50,063 nucleotides of DNA from Alphaproteobacteria bacterium. GTDB lineage: Bacteria > Pseudomonadota > Alphaproteobacteria > TMED109. A program made the position numbers and the translations under genes. The stretch is taken from NCBI GenBank assembly GCA_022824395.1, contig JAJDZX010000041.1, forward strand, positions 1 to 50,063, given 5' to 3'. Of this stretch, positions 17,018-25,084 are shown piece after piece. The notes under the pieces were generated by a model, which was not told where the DNA came from, did not search any database, and saw nothing but the letters and a program-made list of their open reading frames with translations. The first letter of the stretch is position 1. Every line of letters begins with the position of its first letter.

Positions 17018-18076
17018 ATGAAACTTCGAGTGTTGTTGCCCATCGCGGCAGCGTTCATGTTTGTGGCGTCTGCCCACGCCGGCAACAATCCGGTTGACGA
17101 GAACTGGTGGCCCAGCGAGTTCGGACCGGACGACGAAGCGGGCGCTACGAACTGGATCACCCCTGAGAAGCGCATGGCAGCCGCGATGCTGGTCAAGACC
17201 GGCCGGGTCGCCACGCTGGGCATGCACTACCACAACACCACCCCGTTGTTCCCCGGACGCGTGCTGTCCCTCACGATCCCAGGTGGCGGCGTTCCCACGC
17301 ACGATCTGGCCTGGTCGGGTGACGGCTATCGCCAGACGTTCATGGACGAGCTGATGACCGCGAACATCGGCCAGGTCGGCACGCAGTTCGATTCCCTGGC
17401 CCACCCCATGATCAAGGTCGAGGGGCAGGACGGCTGGAAGGACGGCAACTACCTCTACAACGGCGCCCGGCTCGAGGACGTCGGCGGCCCGTACGGCCTC
17501 AAGAAGAACGGGACCGAGAATGTCGGGTCCTTCTTCACACGCGGCATCCTGATCGACATGGTGGCGCTGAAGGGCGGGAACCTGCCGATCGGCTACCCGA
17601 TCACCATGGACGACTACAACGCGGCACTGGCGGCACAGGGAATTGCGGACGCCGGACAGGGCGACGTGGTGCTCGTCCGGACCGGCTGGAACGACATCTG
17701 GCGCGACAACCACAACCTGCCTACGGGTGAAGCGATCGCCAACAACGCGGCGTTCAATGCTGGCGGCCCCGGCATTGCCCCCGACGTTTGCGACCATCTC
17801 GCAGGGAAGAAGATCGCGATGCTCGGCGCCGACAACTGGGGCATCGAGCCGTACGACTTCGCGGGTCAGGGCGACTGGCCGACGCCGTTCGCCGAGGTGA
17901 AGGACTGGGCGTACTGCCACATGAACCTGTCGGTGCGTCGCGGGATCTACCTGTTTGAGAACCTCGATCTCAAGCAGCTGGGCGAGGACCAGGCGTACGA
18001 GTTCCTGTTCTCGTGGGCTCCGCTCAAGCTCGTGGGCGCCACGGGCGCACCGGGCAACCCGATCGCCGCCTACTGA
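17018..18076 (+). CDS. Secreted cyclase-family (kynurenine formamidase-like) hydrolase with altered metal motif
   Basis: A 352-residue protein with a signal peptide ending near residue 21 (Ser-Ala-His-Ala). The mature part is of the cyclase/kynurenine-formamidase fold: Glu-Ala-Gly-Ala-Thr-Asn-Trp-Ile-Thr-Pro-Glu-Lys at the start, a central motif and a Val-Leu-Val-Arg-Thr-Gly-Trp-Asn strand, then a Gly-Ala-Asp-Asn-Trp-Gly-Ile-Glu segment. The usual metal motif of this fold is His-x-Gly-Thr-His-x-Asp; here residues around 120-131 read Gln-Val-Gly-Thr-Gln-Phe-Asp followed by Ser-Leu-Ala-His, so both His of the first motif are Gln while the Asp and the later His stay. Secretion is also unusual. 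It has a 194-base leader and its own terminator, so it is probably a single-gene unit. Substrate unknown. Confidence 0.75.
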   Translation: MKLRVLLPIAAAFMFVASAHAGNNPVDENWWPSEFGPDDEAGATNWITPEKRMAAAMLVKTGRVATLGMHYHNTTPLFPGRVLSLTIPGGGVPTHDLAWSGDGYRQTFMDELMTANIGQVGTQFDSLAHPMIKVEGQDGWKDGNYLYNGARLEDVGGPYGLKKNGTENVGSFFTRGILIDMVALKGGNLPIGYPITMDDYNAALAAQGIADAGQGDVVLVRTGWNDIWRDNHNLPTGEAIANNAAFNAGGPGIAPDVCDHLAGKKIAMLGADNWGIEPYDFAGQGDWPTPFAEVKDWAYCHMNLSVRRGIYLFENLDLKQLGEDQAYEFLFSWAPLKLVGATGAPGNPIAAY

Positions 18077-18088
18077 GGCTGCACTGAT

Positions 18089-18128
18089 GCTGGAGACCGG
18101 GCCTGCTCCCGGTTTCCAGCGTCGTTTT
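18089..18128 (+). terminator. Intrinsic terminator after the cyclase-family gene
   Basis: A 13-base-pair stem with one G-T pair (GCTGGA/TCCAGC and ACCGGG/CCCGGT) around loop CCTGCT, followed by GTCGTTTT. It separates the cyclase gene from the next small secreted-protein pair. Confidence 0.75.
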
Positions 18129-18154
18129 GGTGCCAATTTGGGAAAGGTTGACAG

Positions 18155-18622
18155 ATGAAGCACGGGCATTGGCTGGCTGCGGCTCTTGGATGTGCAGTGG
18201 CGGTCATCACATCGCAATCGGCACTTGCTCAGCAGGACCAGAGCAATCTCTTTCCGGTGCCGGACGTCGAGGGTGCCATCTCCTGGCGGTCACTTGGGCA
18301 GGCGGAGGTTCGCTTTGAAGGCGACCGCGCGCGCGTGGTGGTCCCCGAGGATGTGCTGGAGCAGGAGGGGGAGACCGTCAAGGCGGTTGGATTTCTGCTG
18401 CCGCTAAGCACGTCTGGCGACCGCCAGTTCCTGATGGAGACGTCACCGCACTGCCCGTTCTGCCTGCCGATCACACGGGAAAGCCTGATCGAACTGACCA
18501 GTAACGAGCCCATCGGGTTCCTGCTCCGTGCCGTGGTGGTGGAGGGGCTTTTCGACATTGCCGACGACACCGTCGAGGGCTCGCTGTACCGAATGACCAA
18601 CGTGGAGCTGCTCGATGAATGA
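18155..18622 (+). CDS. DUF3299-like periplasmic protein
   Basis: A 155-residue protein with a signal peptide ending near residue 25 (Ser-Ala-Leu-Ala). The mature part has the DUF3299 pattern: Ile-Ser-Trp-Arg-Ser-Leu early, Val-Lys-Ala-Val-Gly-Phe-Leu-Leu-Pro-Leu at about 73-82, then Phe-Leu-Met-Glu and a Cys-Pro-Phe-Cys pair near residue 100. Related proteins often occur near metal or substrate transporters and are suspected metal or redox chaperones; no function is established. It overlaps the next gene by eight bases, so the two are probably co-translated and may act together. Confidence 0.65.
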   Translation: MKHGHWLAAALGCAVAVITSQSALAQQDQSNLFPVPDVEGAISWRSLGQAEVRFEGDRARVVVPEDVLEQEGETVKAVGFLLPLSTSGDRQFLMETSPHCPFCLPITRESLIELTSNEPIGFLLRAVVVEGLFDIADDTVEGSLYRMTNVELLDE

Positions 18623-18983
18623 CCCGGTTCGGCTCGCCTTCCTCTCCGCGGTAATCGCTGCCGGCACGGTTGCAGCATCCGTCTCGGGAGCCGCGGCGGC
18701 CACGCGAATCGACTGCCCGGGCCAGGTGCTGTACCGGTTCCACTATTCCGACGGCCAGCTTGCAGCAGCCGCGGAGGCGAACTGGGAACTGAAGATCCGC
18801 CGCGGGGAAGGCGAACGGACGGTCGGGCTGCCGAAACTGTACGTCCGTCAAGGTGAGCTGGTCTGCGAGTACGAGTTGCCGAACGGCGCCTTCGCGCTGG
18901 TCAACCGCCCGGCGCCGGACGGGGCGACCTGCACAGCCGGTGCCGACGACTCGCTCTCAAGGGCGTATTTCGCCTGCGAGTGA
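18615..18983 (+). CDS. Small secreted protein of unknown function, coupled to the DUF3299 gene
   Basis: A 122-residue protein with a hydrophobic N-terminus that looks like a signal peptide ending near Gly-Ala-Ala-Ala-Ala. The mature part has four Cys (in Ile-Asp-Cys-Pro-Gly, Val-Cys-Glu-Tyr, Thr-Cys-Thr-Ala and the last Phe-Ala-Cys-Glu), probably forming two disulfides in a small beta-rich domain. I do not recognise a family. The eight-base overlap with the DUF3299 gene suggests a functional pair in the periplasm. Confidence 0.6.
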   Translation: MNDPVRLAFLSAVIAAGTVAASVSGAAAATRIDCPGQVLYRFHYSDGQLAAAAEANWELKIRRGEGERTVGLPKLYVRQGELVCEYELPNGAFALVNRPAPDGATCTAGADDSLSRAYFACE

Positions 18984-19326
18984 CGTGCACGGTGCGCCTC
19001 AGGCGGGCCGTCTGACAGTTCGGGATCGACGGTGGGTAGCATCACCCGCTGGCGTGGTCTGGAACCCTTGCCGGAACAGCCTTTTACTGGCCGATCCGAG
19101 AACTTGCTGAGATGCACCTCGCGATCATGACCGGACGGATGGCTTTGCGATGCGGCACCGGCCGCGCGGCCCGGACAGCGGAGGACAGACGCGCAGGCAA
19201 ACAGCACCGCGATGGTTCGGATGACGCGCCGCGGCCCCGTCCGGCGCGCAAAAGCTTCTGCCCGCCGCGAACCGATGGTAGAATTCGCAGAGGTGAATCG
19301 CGCATCGTTTTCAGATGATTGTCAGG
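18984..19326. other. Intergenic region before the tRNA-Leu pair, no gene seen
   Basis: About 340 bases with no supported coding sequence. TAGAAT at 19279-19284 resembles a -10 box but has no matching -35. Confidence 0.45.
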
Positions 19327-19355
19327 TTGACGATGCAATGGGCATTGCCTAGGTT
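19327..19355 (+). promoter_or_regulatory. Candidate promoter for the tRNA-Leu pair
   Basis: TTGACG, a 17-base spacer and TAGGTT lie 11 bases before the first tRNA. This is the best sigma70-like match in the window. Confidence 0.6.
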
Positions 19356-19366
19356 CGGGCGGGCCT

Positions 19367-19453
19367 GCGGCCGTGGCGGAACTGGTAGACGCGCAGCGTT
19401 GAGGGCGCTGTGGAGGAAACTCCGTGGAGGTTCGAGTCCTCTCGGCCGCACCA
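19367..19453 (+). tRNA. tRNA-Leu (GAG)
   Basis: Acceptor GCGGCCG pairs with CGGCCGC, then A and encoded CCA. Anticodon stem CAGCG/CGCTG holds loop TTGAGGG, anticodon GAG. The long variable arm (GGAG/CTCC) is typical of class II tRNA-Leu. Confidence 0.95.
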
Positions 19454-19474
19454 TCGACCGGGTGCGGCGTGCAG

Positions 19475-19561
19475 GCGGCTGTGGCGGAATTGGCAGACGC
19501 GCTGGCTTCAGGTGCCAGTGGGGGCAACCCCGTGGAGGTTCGAGTCCTCTCAGCCGCACCA
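19475..19561 (+). tRNA. tRNA-Leu (CAG)
   Basis: Acceptor GCGGCTG pairs with CAGCCGC, then A and encoded CCA. Anticodon stem CTGGC/GCCAG holds loop TTCAGGT, anticodon CAG; a long variable arm is present. It lies 21 bases after tRNA-Leu (GAG) and is very similar, suggesting a duplicated tandem pair transcribed together. Confidence 0.95.
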
Positions 19562-19584
19562 CGCCGCTGCCAGGCGGGCAGGCC

Positions 19585-20646
19585 TTGATCGGCCACGGCA
19601 TTGCCTTCGGCCTGGCGGCCCTGCTGCTTGCCGGCTGCGCCCGGAACGCGCCCCCGGCGCCCCTGGTATCGAATGCGCCCGACACGGCCGGCCAGGAGGA
19701 GCGCCGCGCGGCAACGGCAGGCGAGGCAGTCGCGGCGCCCGGAACCGTGATCGTCCGGCGGGGCGACACCTATTCCGAGATCGCCGAGGCCCACGGCGTC
19801 TCGACCCGGGCGCTCATCGAGATCAACGGTGCGGAACCCCCCTACACGATCTATCCCGGCGACGTTCTGCGCCTGCCGCCGCCGCGCACGTACACAGTGG
19901 TTAAAGGCGATACGGCGACGAGAATCGCGCGGTGCCACGGTGTTGACCTGTGGTCACTGGTGCAGCTGAACAGGTTGAAGCATCCGTATCGGCTGTCGGT
20001 CGGACAGGACTTGCGTATTCCGCGGCGAATCCGCGCGCCCCATTGCCCGGAGGAAGGGACGATCCTGGTCGAGGTCGAGATCCCCGATGACGCGGATCCA
20101 GCTCCGGCCGCGGTTCCCGGCGCAGTGGCAACCGCGCCGGCTGTGCCCGCTGCCCCGGTCCCGGCTGTCGGTGACGAGGTTCCTTCAACGGTTGCGACCC
20201 CCGAGCCGGCGCCGGCTGCGCAGGTTCAGCCCCCGGTGCCAGCGCCAGCCCCTCAGCAGGCCGGGAGCAGCAAGTTCCTCTGGCCGACCGATGGCCGGAT
20301 CGCCTCGCGCTTCGGCACAAAGTCGGGCGGTCTCAAGAACGACGGCATCAACATTGCGGCGCCGGCGGGATCCCCGGTGCGCGCCACGGCGGACGGCACT
20401 GTGGCGTACGCCGGCAATGAACTGCAGGCCTACGGCAACCTGGTCCTGATCAGGCACGAAGACGGATGGATGTCGGCGTACGCGCACAACCAGGAACTCA
20501 CGGTCGCGCGCGGCGACCGGGTACGCCAGGGACAGATGATTGCGCAGGTGGGCCAGACCGGAAACGTGCCGGGCCCGCAGGTTCACTTTGAACTACGGAC
20601 CGGGAAGGGGCGGCCGGTCGACCCGCTCAAGCACCTCGGCAAGTAG
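19585..20646 (+). CDS. LysM/LytM-domain lipoprotein, NlpD-like amidase activator
   Basis: The frame is open through both upstream tRNA genes, so the true start must be later. TTG at 19585 gives a 353-residue lipoprotein with lipobox Leu-Ala-Gly-Cys, Cys18. Two LysM repeats follow: one from about 45 (Val-Ile-Val-Arg-Arg-Gly-Asp-Thr-Tyr-Ser-Glu-Ile-Ala) and one from about 100 (Tyr-Thr-Val-Val-Lys-Gly-Asp-Thr-Ala-Thr-Arg-Ile-Ala). An Ala/Pro-rich linker leads to a C-terminal M23/LytM domain. The zinc ligands of active M23 enzymes are missing: His-x-x-x-Asp is replaced by Asn-Asp-Gly-Ile-Asn and the final His-x-His by Gln-Val-His. Degenerate LytM proteins such as NlpD and EnvC activate cell-wall amidases at division rather than cut peptidoglycan. 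It is next to the DUF815/yajC/secDF block, as in other alphaproteobacteria. Confidence 0.85.
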   Translation: MIGHGIAFGLAALLLAGCARNAPPAPLVSNAPDTAGQEERRAATAGEAVAAPGTVIVRRGDTYSEIAEAHGVSTRALIEINGAEPPYTIYPGDVLRLPPPRTYTVVKGDTATRIARCHGVDLWSLVQLNRLKHPYRLSVGQDLRIPRRIRAPHCPEEGTILVEVEIPDDADPAPAAVPGAVATAPAVPAAPVPAVGDEVPSTVATPEPAPAAQVQPPVPAPAPQQAGSSKFLWPTDGRIASRFGTKSGGLKNDGINIAAPAGSPVRATADGTVAYAGNELQAYGNLVLIRHEDGWMSAYAHNQELTVARGDRVRQGQMIAQVGQTGNVPGPQVHFELRTGKGRPVDPLKHLGK

Positions 20647-20651
20647 CGGCG

Positions 20652-21659
20652 TCACGGAATCGTGATCTTCAGCTGCCCGGCCCGGTCCTGGATGAACTGC
20701 CAGGCCACCCGGCCGGAGCGGGCGCCACGGGTGACGGACCATTCCAGCGCCGCAGCGCGAAACGAGTCATCCGCCGGCAGCCTGTAATAGTCGGCGTAGG
20801 CCGCAACGATCTCCAGATAGTCGTTCTGGGAACACGAGTGGAAGCCGAGCCACAGTCCGAACCGGTCGCTCATGGAGACCTTTTCCTCGACTGTTTCCGA
20901 GGGGCTGATCGAGGTCGAGCGCTCGTTCTCGATCATGGCGCGGGCCATCAGGTGGCGCCGGTTGGAGGTCGCGTAGAAGAGTGTGTTTGCAGGGCGGCCC
21001 TCCACGCCGCCCTCCAGCATGGCCTTGAGCGACCGGTAGGAGGCGTCGCCCGCCTCGAAGGACAGGTCGTCGCAAAACAGAACGTAGCGTTCGGGCCGGG
21101 GCCGCAGGGCCTGGAGCAGCGCGGGCAGCGTCTCGATGTCCTCGCGGGCGATCTCCACCAGCCGCAGCGGTTCACGGGTCCGGTCGGCATTGACGGCGGC
21201 GTGCACCGCCTTCACCAGTGAGCTCTTCCCGGTGCCGCGGGCGCCCCACAGCAGCGCATTGTTCGCCGGGAACCCGTCGGCGAAGCGGCGGGTGTTCTCC
21301 AGGAGGATGGACCGGACCCGGTCGATCCCGCGGAGCAGTTCCAGCGGGATCCGGTTCACCTCCCGGACGGGCCGCAGGCAGTGCGCTTTCCCGTCCCACA
21401 GGAAGGCGTCCGCCCCGGTCTCGGGCACCGCTGCTTCAGGCGGCGGCGCCAGCCGCTCGAGTGCGTCGACGACCCGCTGGAGGAGCTGCTCCTGGGAGGT
21501 TGTCTTGTCCAATGTGCGTGTCCCGGAAATCCGGCTTGCGTGGAAATCTGCGGCCCGAACCGCGCGCGCGGGCGGCGCCGGGAAACGTCGCCTGAGCAGG
21601 TCCAGGGCCAGCCTTGAAGCCTGAGCATATCCGAATGCCGCGGCACCGGTTCGGGCCAT
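20652..21659 (-). CDS. DUF815-family AAA+ ATPase
   Basis: A 335-residue P-loop ATPase. Walker A is Gly-Ala-Arg-Gly-Thr-Gly-Lys-Ser-Ser at 139-147; Walker B is Val-Leu-Phe-Cys-Asp-Asp-Leu-Ser-Phe. A sensor-like Tyr-Ala-Thr-Ser-Asn-Arg-Arg-His-Leu follows. These match DUF815 proteins, whose cellular role is unknown. The N-terminal 50 residues are Ala/Arg-rich and not clearly conserved; a TTG start at residue 50 (Leu-Asp-Lys-Thr-Thr) is a reasonable alternative. It runs convergent to the LytM gene with five bases between them, and divergent from yajC with 65 bases between starts. Confidence 0.85.
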   Translation of the reverse strand: MARTGAAAFGYAQASRLALDLLRRRFPAPPARAVRAADFHASRISGTRTLDKTTSQEQLLQRVVDALERLAPPPEAAVPETGADAFLWDGKAHCLRPVREVNRIPLELLRGIDRVRSILLENTRRFADGFPANNALLWGARGTGKSSLVKAVHAAVNADRTREPLRLVEIAREDIETLPALLQALRPRPERYVLFCDDLSFEAGDASYRSLKAMLEGGVEGRPANTLFYATSNRRHLMARAMIENERSTSISPSETVEEKVSMSDRFGLWLGFHSCSQNDYLEIVAAYADYYRLPADDSFRAAALEWSVTRGARSGRVAWQFIQDRAGQLKITIP

Positions 21660-21724
21660 GTACGGTTGCAGCCGAACCGGGCGCGCCTGTATAGTCTGCG
21701 CCTTCCGTTCAGGAGTGTTCGCAC

Positions 21725-22081
21725 ATGCTCATCGCGCCGGCGTTTGCCCAGGGCGCGTCCGCTGACGGCGGAAGCTCCTTCTTGATCCAGCTGTTGCCGC
21801 TGGTCCTGATTTTCGCCGTTTTCTACTTCCTGCTGATTCGACCGCAGCAGAAGCGCCTGAAGGAACACAAGGCGATGGTCGCTGCCGTGAAACGGGGGGA
21901 TCAGGTCGTGACGGCGGGCGGAGTGAAGGGACGCGTGACGTACATCGACGACGACCAGACCGTTTCGGTCGAGATCGCGCCTGACATCACCGTGAAGGTG
22001 GTGCGCGATACGCTGTCCCAGGTGGTGCCGAAGGGCGGCGCTGCGGCTTCCGGCCAGAACCAGCCACCAGCCAAGTCTTGA
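21725..22081 (+). CDS. yajC: Preprotein translocase subunit YajC
   Basis: A 118-residue small membrane protein with one hydrophobic helix at about 19-38 (Phe-Leu-Ile-Gln-Leu-Leu-Pro-Leu-Val-Leu) ending in Phe-Leu-Leu-Ile-Arg-Pro-Gln-Gln-Lys-Arg, the YajC hallmark, then the cytoplasmic Gly-Asp-Gln-Val-Val-Thr-Ala-Gly-Gly-Val-Lys-Gly core. YajC associates with SecDF. It is the first gene of the yajC-secD-secF-Mth938 operon, 34 bases before secD. Confidence 0.96.
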   Translation: MLIAPAFAQGASADGGSSFLIQLLPLVLIFAVFYFLLIRPQQKRLKEHKAMVAAVKRGDQVVTAGGVKGRVTYIDDDQTVSVEIAPDITVKVVRDTLSQVVPKGGAAASGQNQPPAKS

Positions 22082-22115
22082 ACGGCATGCGCTGCATGTC
22101 GCGGGGGAACCTAGC

Positions 22116-23672
22116 GTGACCCAAGTACCGCGCTGGCAGATCGTCATCGCGGTCATCGCCGTGGTGTTCGCGGTGGTGTACTCGGCGCCGAATTTCCTGT
22201 CCTCGACGACGTCGTGGCTACCAGGGGACCCGGTTCGCCTCGGCCTTGATCTGCAGGGCGGATCACATCTTCTCCTGCGCGTCGATTCGGACGTGGTCCT
22301 GGCCGAACGGCTTGAATCGGTACTCGACGAGATCCGGACCCGATTCCGGACGGCCGGAATCGGGTACACGGGCATCGGTGTTGAGCAGCTTGCCGGCGGA
22401 TTGACGTTGACGGATCCGGCCCAGGCGGAAGAGGCGCTGGAACTGGCTGAGGAAGCCGATGAGACCCTCGACATCGAGGTGGACGGCGGCGGACGGCTGA
22501 CGTTTCGGCTGGATGCCGACGCCGAGAAGGAACTCCGGATATCCGCGCTGTCACAGTCGCAGGAGGTGATCCGCCGGCGGATTGACGAGACGGGCACGAA
22601 CGAGCCCACGATTCAGCGCCAGGGCGACGACCGCATTCTCGTGCAGCTTCCGGGGGTCGACGATCCCGAACGCATCAAGCGGCTCCTCGGCCAGACGGCG
22701 AAGATGAACTTTCGCATGGTCGACGAGACGGCCTCGATACCGGAGGCGGTCGCGGGGCGCGTGCCGCCCGGTTCCGAGCTTCTCTACGAAGACGACGGGA
22801 CCGAGCAGGGGATTCCCATCGTGGTGCGCCGCCGGGTCGGGGTGAGCGGTGACAACCTGGTGGGGGCTGCGCCGGTCATCGACCAGAACAACCAGCCGGT
22901 CGTGACCCTCCGATTCGATGCGGCCGGGGCGCGGCGATTCGGCGACCTGACCACCGAGAACGTCGGCCGGCGGTTTGCGATCGTGCTCGACGGTCGCGTC
23001 ATCAGTGCGCCCGTGATTCGCGAGCCGATACCGGGCGGTAGCGGGCAAATCTCGGGGAACTTCACGTTCGAGACCGCGAGCGACCTGGCGCTGCTGCTCC
23101 GGGCCGGCGCGCTGCCGGCGCCACTGGTGATCCTGGAGGAGCGGACCGTGGGCCCGAGTCTCGGCCGGGATTCGATCGCCGCCGGAACCCTTGCCGGCCA
23201 GGTCGCGCTGCTGCTGGTGATCATCTACATGGTCGCGGTCTACGGCCTGTTCGGGGTGGCGGCCGATATCGCACTGGCGGTGAACATCGCGCTCCTCCTC
23301 GGGATCCTGTCGGCGTTGGGAGCGACCCTGACCCTGCCGGGCATCGCCGGCATCGCCCTGACCATCGGGATGGCGGTCGATGCCAACGTGCTGATCTTCG
23401 AGCGCATCCGGGAGGAAACCCGGCGCGGGCGATCGCCCGTGTCCGCGATCGATACCGGCTACCGCCAGGCGCTCCGCGCCATTATCGACGCGAACGTGAC
23501 CACGCTGATCGCGGCGCTGGTGCTCTTCCAGATGGGCTCGGGGCCGATTCGCGGGTTCGCGGTGACCCTGGCCGTCGGGGTATTCACGACCATGTTCTGT
23601 TCGCTGATCATCAGCCGCCTGCTGGTGCTGACGTGGCTCAGCCGCGCCCGCCCCAAGGTCCTGAACGTCTGA
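22116..23672 (+). CDS. secD: Protein translocase subunit SecD
   Basis: A 518-residue RND-type membrane protein that uses the proton gradient to pull secreted proteins through the Sec channel. Starts at GTG 22116. The first helix precedes the Gly-Leu-Asp-Leu-Gln-Gly-Gly-Ser-His-Leu-Leu-Leu motif at about 44-55. A long periplasmic P1 domain includes Gln-Ser-Gln-Glu-Val-Ile-Arg-Arg-Arg-Ile-Asp near 148-158. Five C-terminal helices carry Gly-Met-Ala-Val-Asp-Ala-Asn-Val-Leu-Ile-Phe-Glu-Arg-Ile-Arg-Glu-Glu, with the proton-relay Asp. It is 10 bases from secF. Confidence 0.97.
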   Translation: MTQVPRWQIVIAVIAVVFAVVYSAPNFLSSTTSWLPGDPVRLGLDLQGGSHLLLRVDSDVVLAERLESVLDEIRTRFRTAGIGYTGIGVEQLAGGLTLTDPAQAEEALELAEEADETLDIEVDGGGRLTFRLDADAEKELRISALSQSQEVIRRRIDETGTNEPTIQRQGDDRILVQLPGVDDPERIKRLLGQTAKMNFRMVDETASIPEAVAGRVPPGSELLYEDDGTEQGIPIVVRRRVGVSGDNLVGAAPVIDQNNQPVVTLRFDAAGARRFGDLTTENVGRRFAIVLDGRVISAPVIREPIPGGSGQISGNFTFETASDLALLLRAGALPAPLVILEERTVGPSLGRDSIAAGTLAGQVALLLVIIYMVAVYGLFGVAADIALAVNIALLLGILSALGATLTLPGIAGIALTIGMAVDANVLIFERIREETRRGRSPVSAIDTGYRQALRAIIDANVTTLIAALVLFQMGSGPIRGFAVTLAVGVFTTMFCSLIISRLLVLTWLSRARPKVLNV

Positions 23673-23682
23673 GAGACCCGCC

Positions 23683-24630
23683 ATGATGCGCCTGCGGCTG
23701 ATTCCCGACGATACGACGCTCCAGATCATCCGCTGGCGCCGGCATGCAATGATCGGGTCGGTCGCCGCGATCGTGGCGTCGGCAATTTTCTTCGCCGCCA
23801 TCGGGCTCAACTTCGGGATCGACTTCCGTGGGGGAATCCTGATCGAGGTCCGGATTCCGGAGGTCCCCCAGGTCACGGAGGTTCGCGGCGCGTTCGACGG
23901 GGCGGGATTGGGTGAAGTTGCCATCCAGGAATTCGGCGAGGAAACCGACTTCCTGGTGCGGATCGAACGCCAGCCCGGCGGTGACGAGGCCCAGCAGGTC
24001 GCCGTCGAAACAGCCCGGGCGCACCTGGCATCCGCATTTGGCGACGCCGTCGAGTACCGGCGAGTGGAATTCGTCGGTCCGACGGTCAGCCAGGATCTGT
24101 TGCGCGGCGGCGCCATCGCCGTGCTCCTCGCCGTGGTGGCGATGCTCCTCTACATCATGTTCCGCTTCGAGATGGCCTTCGCGTGGGGGGCGGTCGCGGC
24201 GCTGGTCCACGACGTGCTGCTCACGATCGGGGTGTTCTCGCTAACCGGGCTCGAGTTCAACGTGGCCACGGTGGCGGCACTTCTTCTCATCGTCGGTTAC
24301 TCGATGAACGACACCGTCGTGGTGTACGACCGGATCCGTGAAAACCTGAGGAAATACAAGAAGACCGATCTCGAACTGGTCCTCAACCGGAGCATCAACG
24401 AGACCCTGTCTCGGACCGTCAACACCACCGTGACCACGATCATGGCCCTGGGAGCCCTGATCGTGCTGGGCGGACCGGTGGTGCAGGACTTCAGTTTCGC
24501 GATGATCTGGGGGATCACCGTCGGCACCTATTCGTCGATTTTCCTTGCAGCGCCGCTGCTGCTGACCTTCGGTGTCCGCCGCGGTACCGAGGCTGCGGGG
24601 CCGAAGGCCGAAGGTGAGAGGGCGGCCTGA
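23683..24630 (+). CDS. secF: Protein translocase subunit SecF
   Basis: A 315-residue partner of SecD with six membrane helices. Gly-Ile-Asp-Phe-Arg-Gly-Gly-Ile-Leu-Ile-Glu at about 46-56 is the SecF version of the D-G motif; Val-Gly-Tyr-Ser-Met-Asn-Asp-Thr-Val-Val-Val-Tyr-Asp-Arg-Ile-Arg-Glu-Asn lies near 204-221 with the conserved Asp. Its C-terminal end overlaps the next gene by 17 bases when that gene starts at GTG 24614, indicating a single operon. Confidence 0.97.
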   Translation: MMRLRLIPDDTTLQIIRWRRHAMIGSVAAIVASAIFFAAIGLNFGIDFRGGILIEVRIPEVPQVTEVRGAFDGAGLGEVAIQEFGEETDFLVRIERQPGGDEAQQVAVETARAHLASAFGDAVEYRRVEFVGPTVSQDLLRGGAIAVLLAVVAMLLYIMFRFEMAFAWGAVAALVHDVLLTIGVFSLTGLEFNVATVAALLLIVGYSMNDTVVVYDRIRENLRKYKKTDLELVLNRSINETLSRTVNTTVTTIMALGALIVLGGPVVQDFSFAMIWGITVGTYSSIFLAAPLLLTFGVRRGTEAAGPKAEGERAA

Positions 24631-25033
24631 GGACGGCGGGACGCTCGTCCGGGTAGACAGCTACGGACCGGGCGGCTTCACGATCTCGGGAGACCGTCAC
24701 GAGGGACCGGTCATCCTCCGTTTGACCCAAGCACTGCCCTGGACGGAGGTCTCCGATTTCGAACTGGGCGCAAGTGCCGCCCGCGAACTCCTTGCCGATT
24801 TTCGACCGCCTGGAATCGTCCTGGTAGGAACGGGCCGGGCGCGGCGCGTTCCCGACACGGGATTCCTCGACTGGTGCCGCACACTGGGGTTCGAGCCCGA
24901 CGTCATGGCCACCGGAGCAGCCTGCCGAACATGGAATGTCCTCGCGATGGAGGGGAGGGACGTCGTCGCGGGACTGCTTCCAGCTGAATGGCCCCCGGGC
25001 GGGGAGGCCGGCGGTGATTCCTCTCCGTCCTGA
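24614..25033 (+). CDS. Mth938-like domain protein
   Basis: A 139-residue protein from GTG 24614; an ATG at 24572 inside secF is the other candidate start. It has the pattern of the Mth938/DUF498 fold: an early Tyr-Gly-Pro-Gly-Gly-Phe-Thr-Ile, then Pro-Val-Ile-Leu, a Leu-Leu-Ala-Asp-Phe block, a Gly-Ile-Val-Leu-Val-Gly-Thr-Gly strand, and a Gly-Phe-Glu-Pro-Asp-Val-Met-Ala-Thr-Gly-Ala-Ala-Cys-Arg-Thr-Trp-Asn-Val-Leu end. Human relatives (NDUFAF3) help assemble complex I; the bacterial role behind secF is unproven. Placement after secDF is a frequent alphaproteobacterial arrangement. Confidence 0.85.
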   Translation: MRGRPEDGGTLVRVDSYGPGGFTISGDRHEGPVILRLTQALPWTEVSDFELGASAARELLADFRPPGIVLVGTGRARRVPDTGFLDWCRTLGFEPDVMATGAACRTWNVLAMEGRDVVAGLLPAEWPPGGEAGGDSSPS

Positions 25034-25084
25034 TGCCCTACGAGCAGGGGAGGGCTCGGACGATGCGGGCCCCGACATCCGCGT

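Noticed and set aside
16892..18217. A 441-codon minus-strand open frame opposite the cyclase-family gene
   Set aside because: Antisense to a protein with signal peptide and recognisable fold; its own sequence shows no motif or ribosome site.
19315..19584. N-terminal extension of the LytM lipoprotein frame through both tRNA-Leu genes
   Set aside because: It would translate two tRNA genes and put the lipobox over 100 residues inside the protein.
22551..24116. A 521-codon open frame on the minus strand opposite secD and secF
   Set aside because: Lies wholly antisense to two clearly conserved genes; the sequence is Arg/His/Gln-rich with no family motif, as expected for a shadow frame in high-GC DNA.
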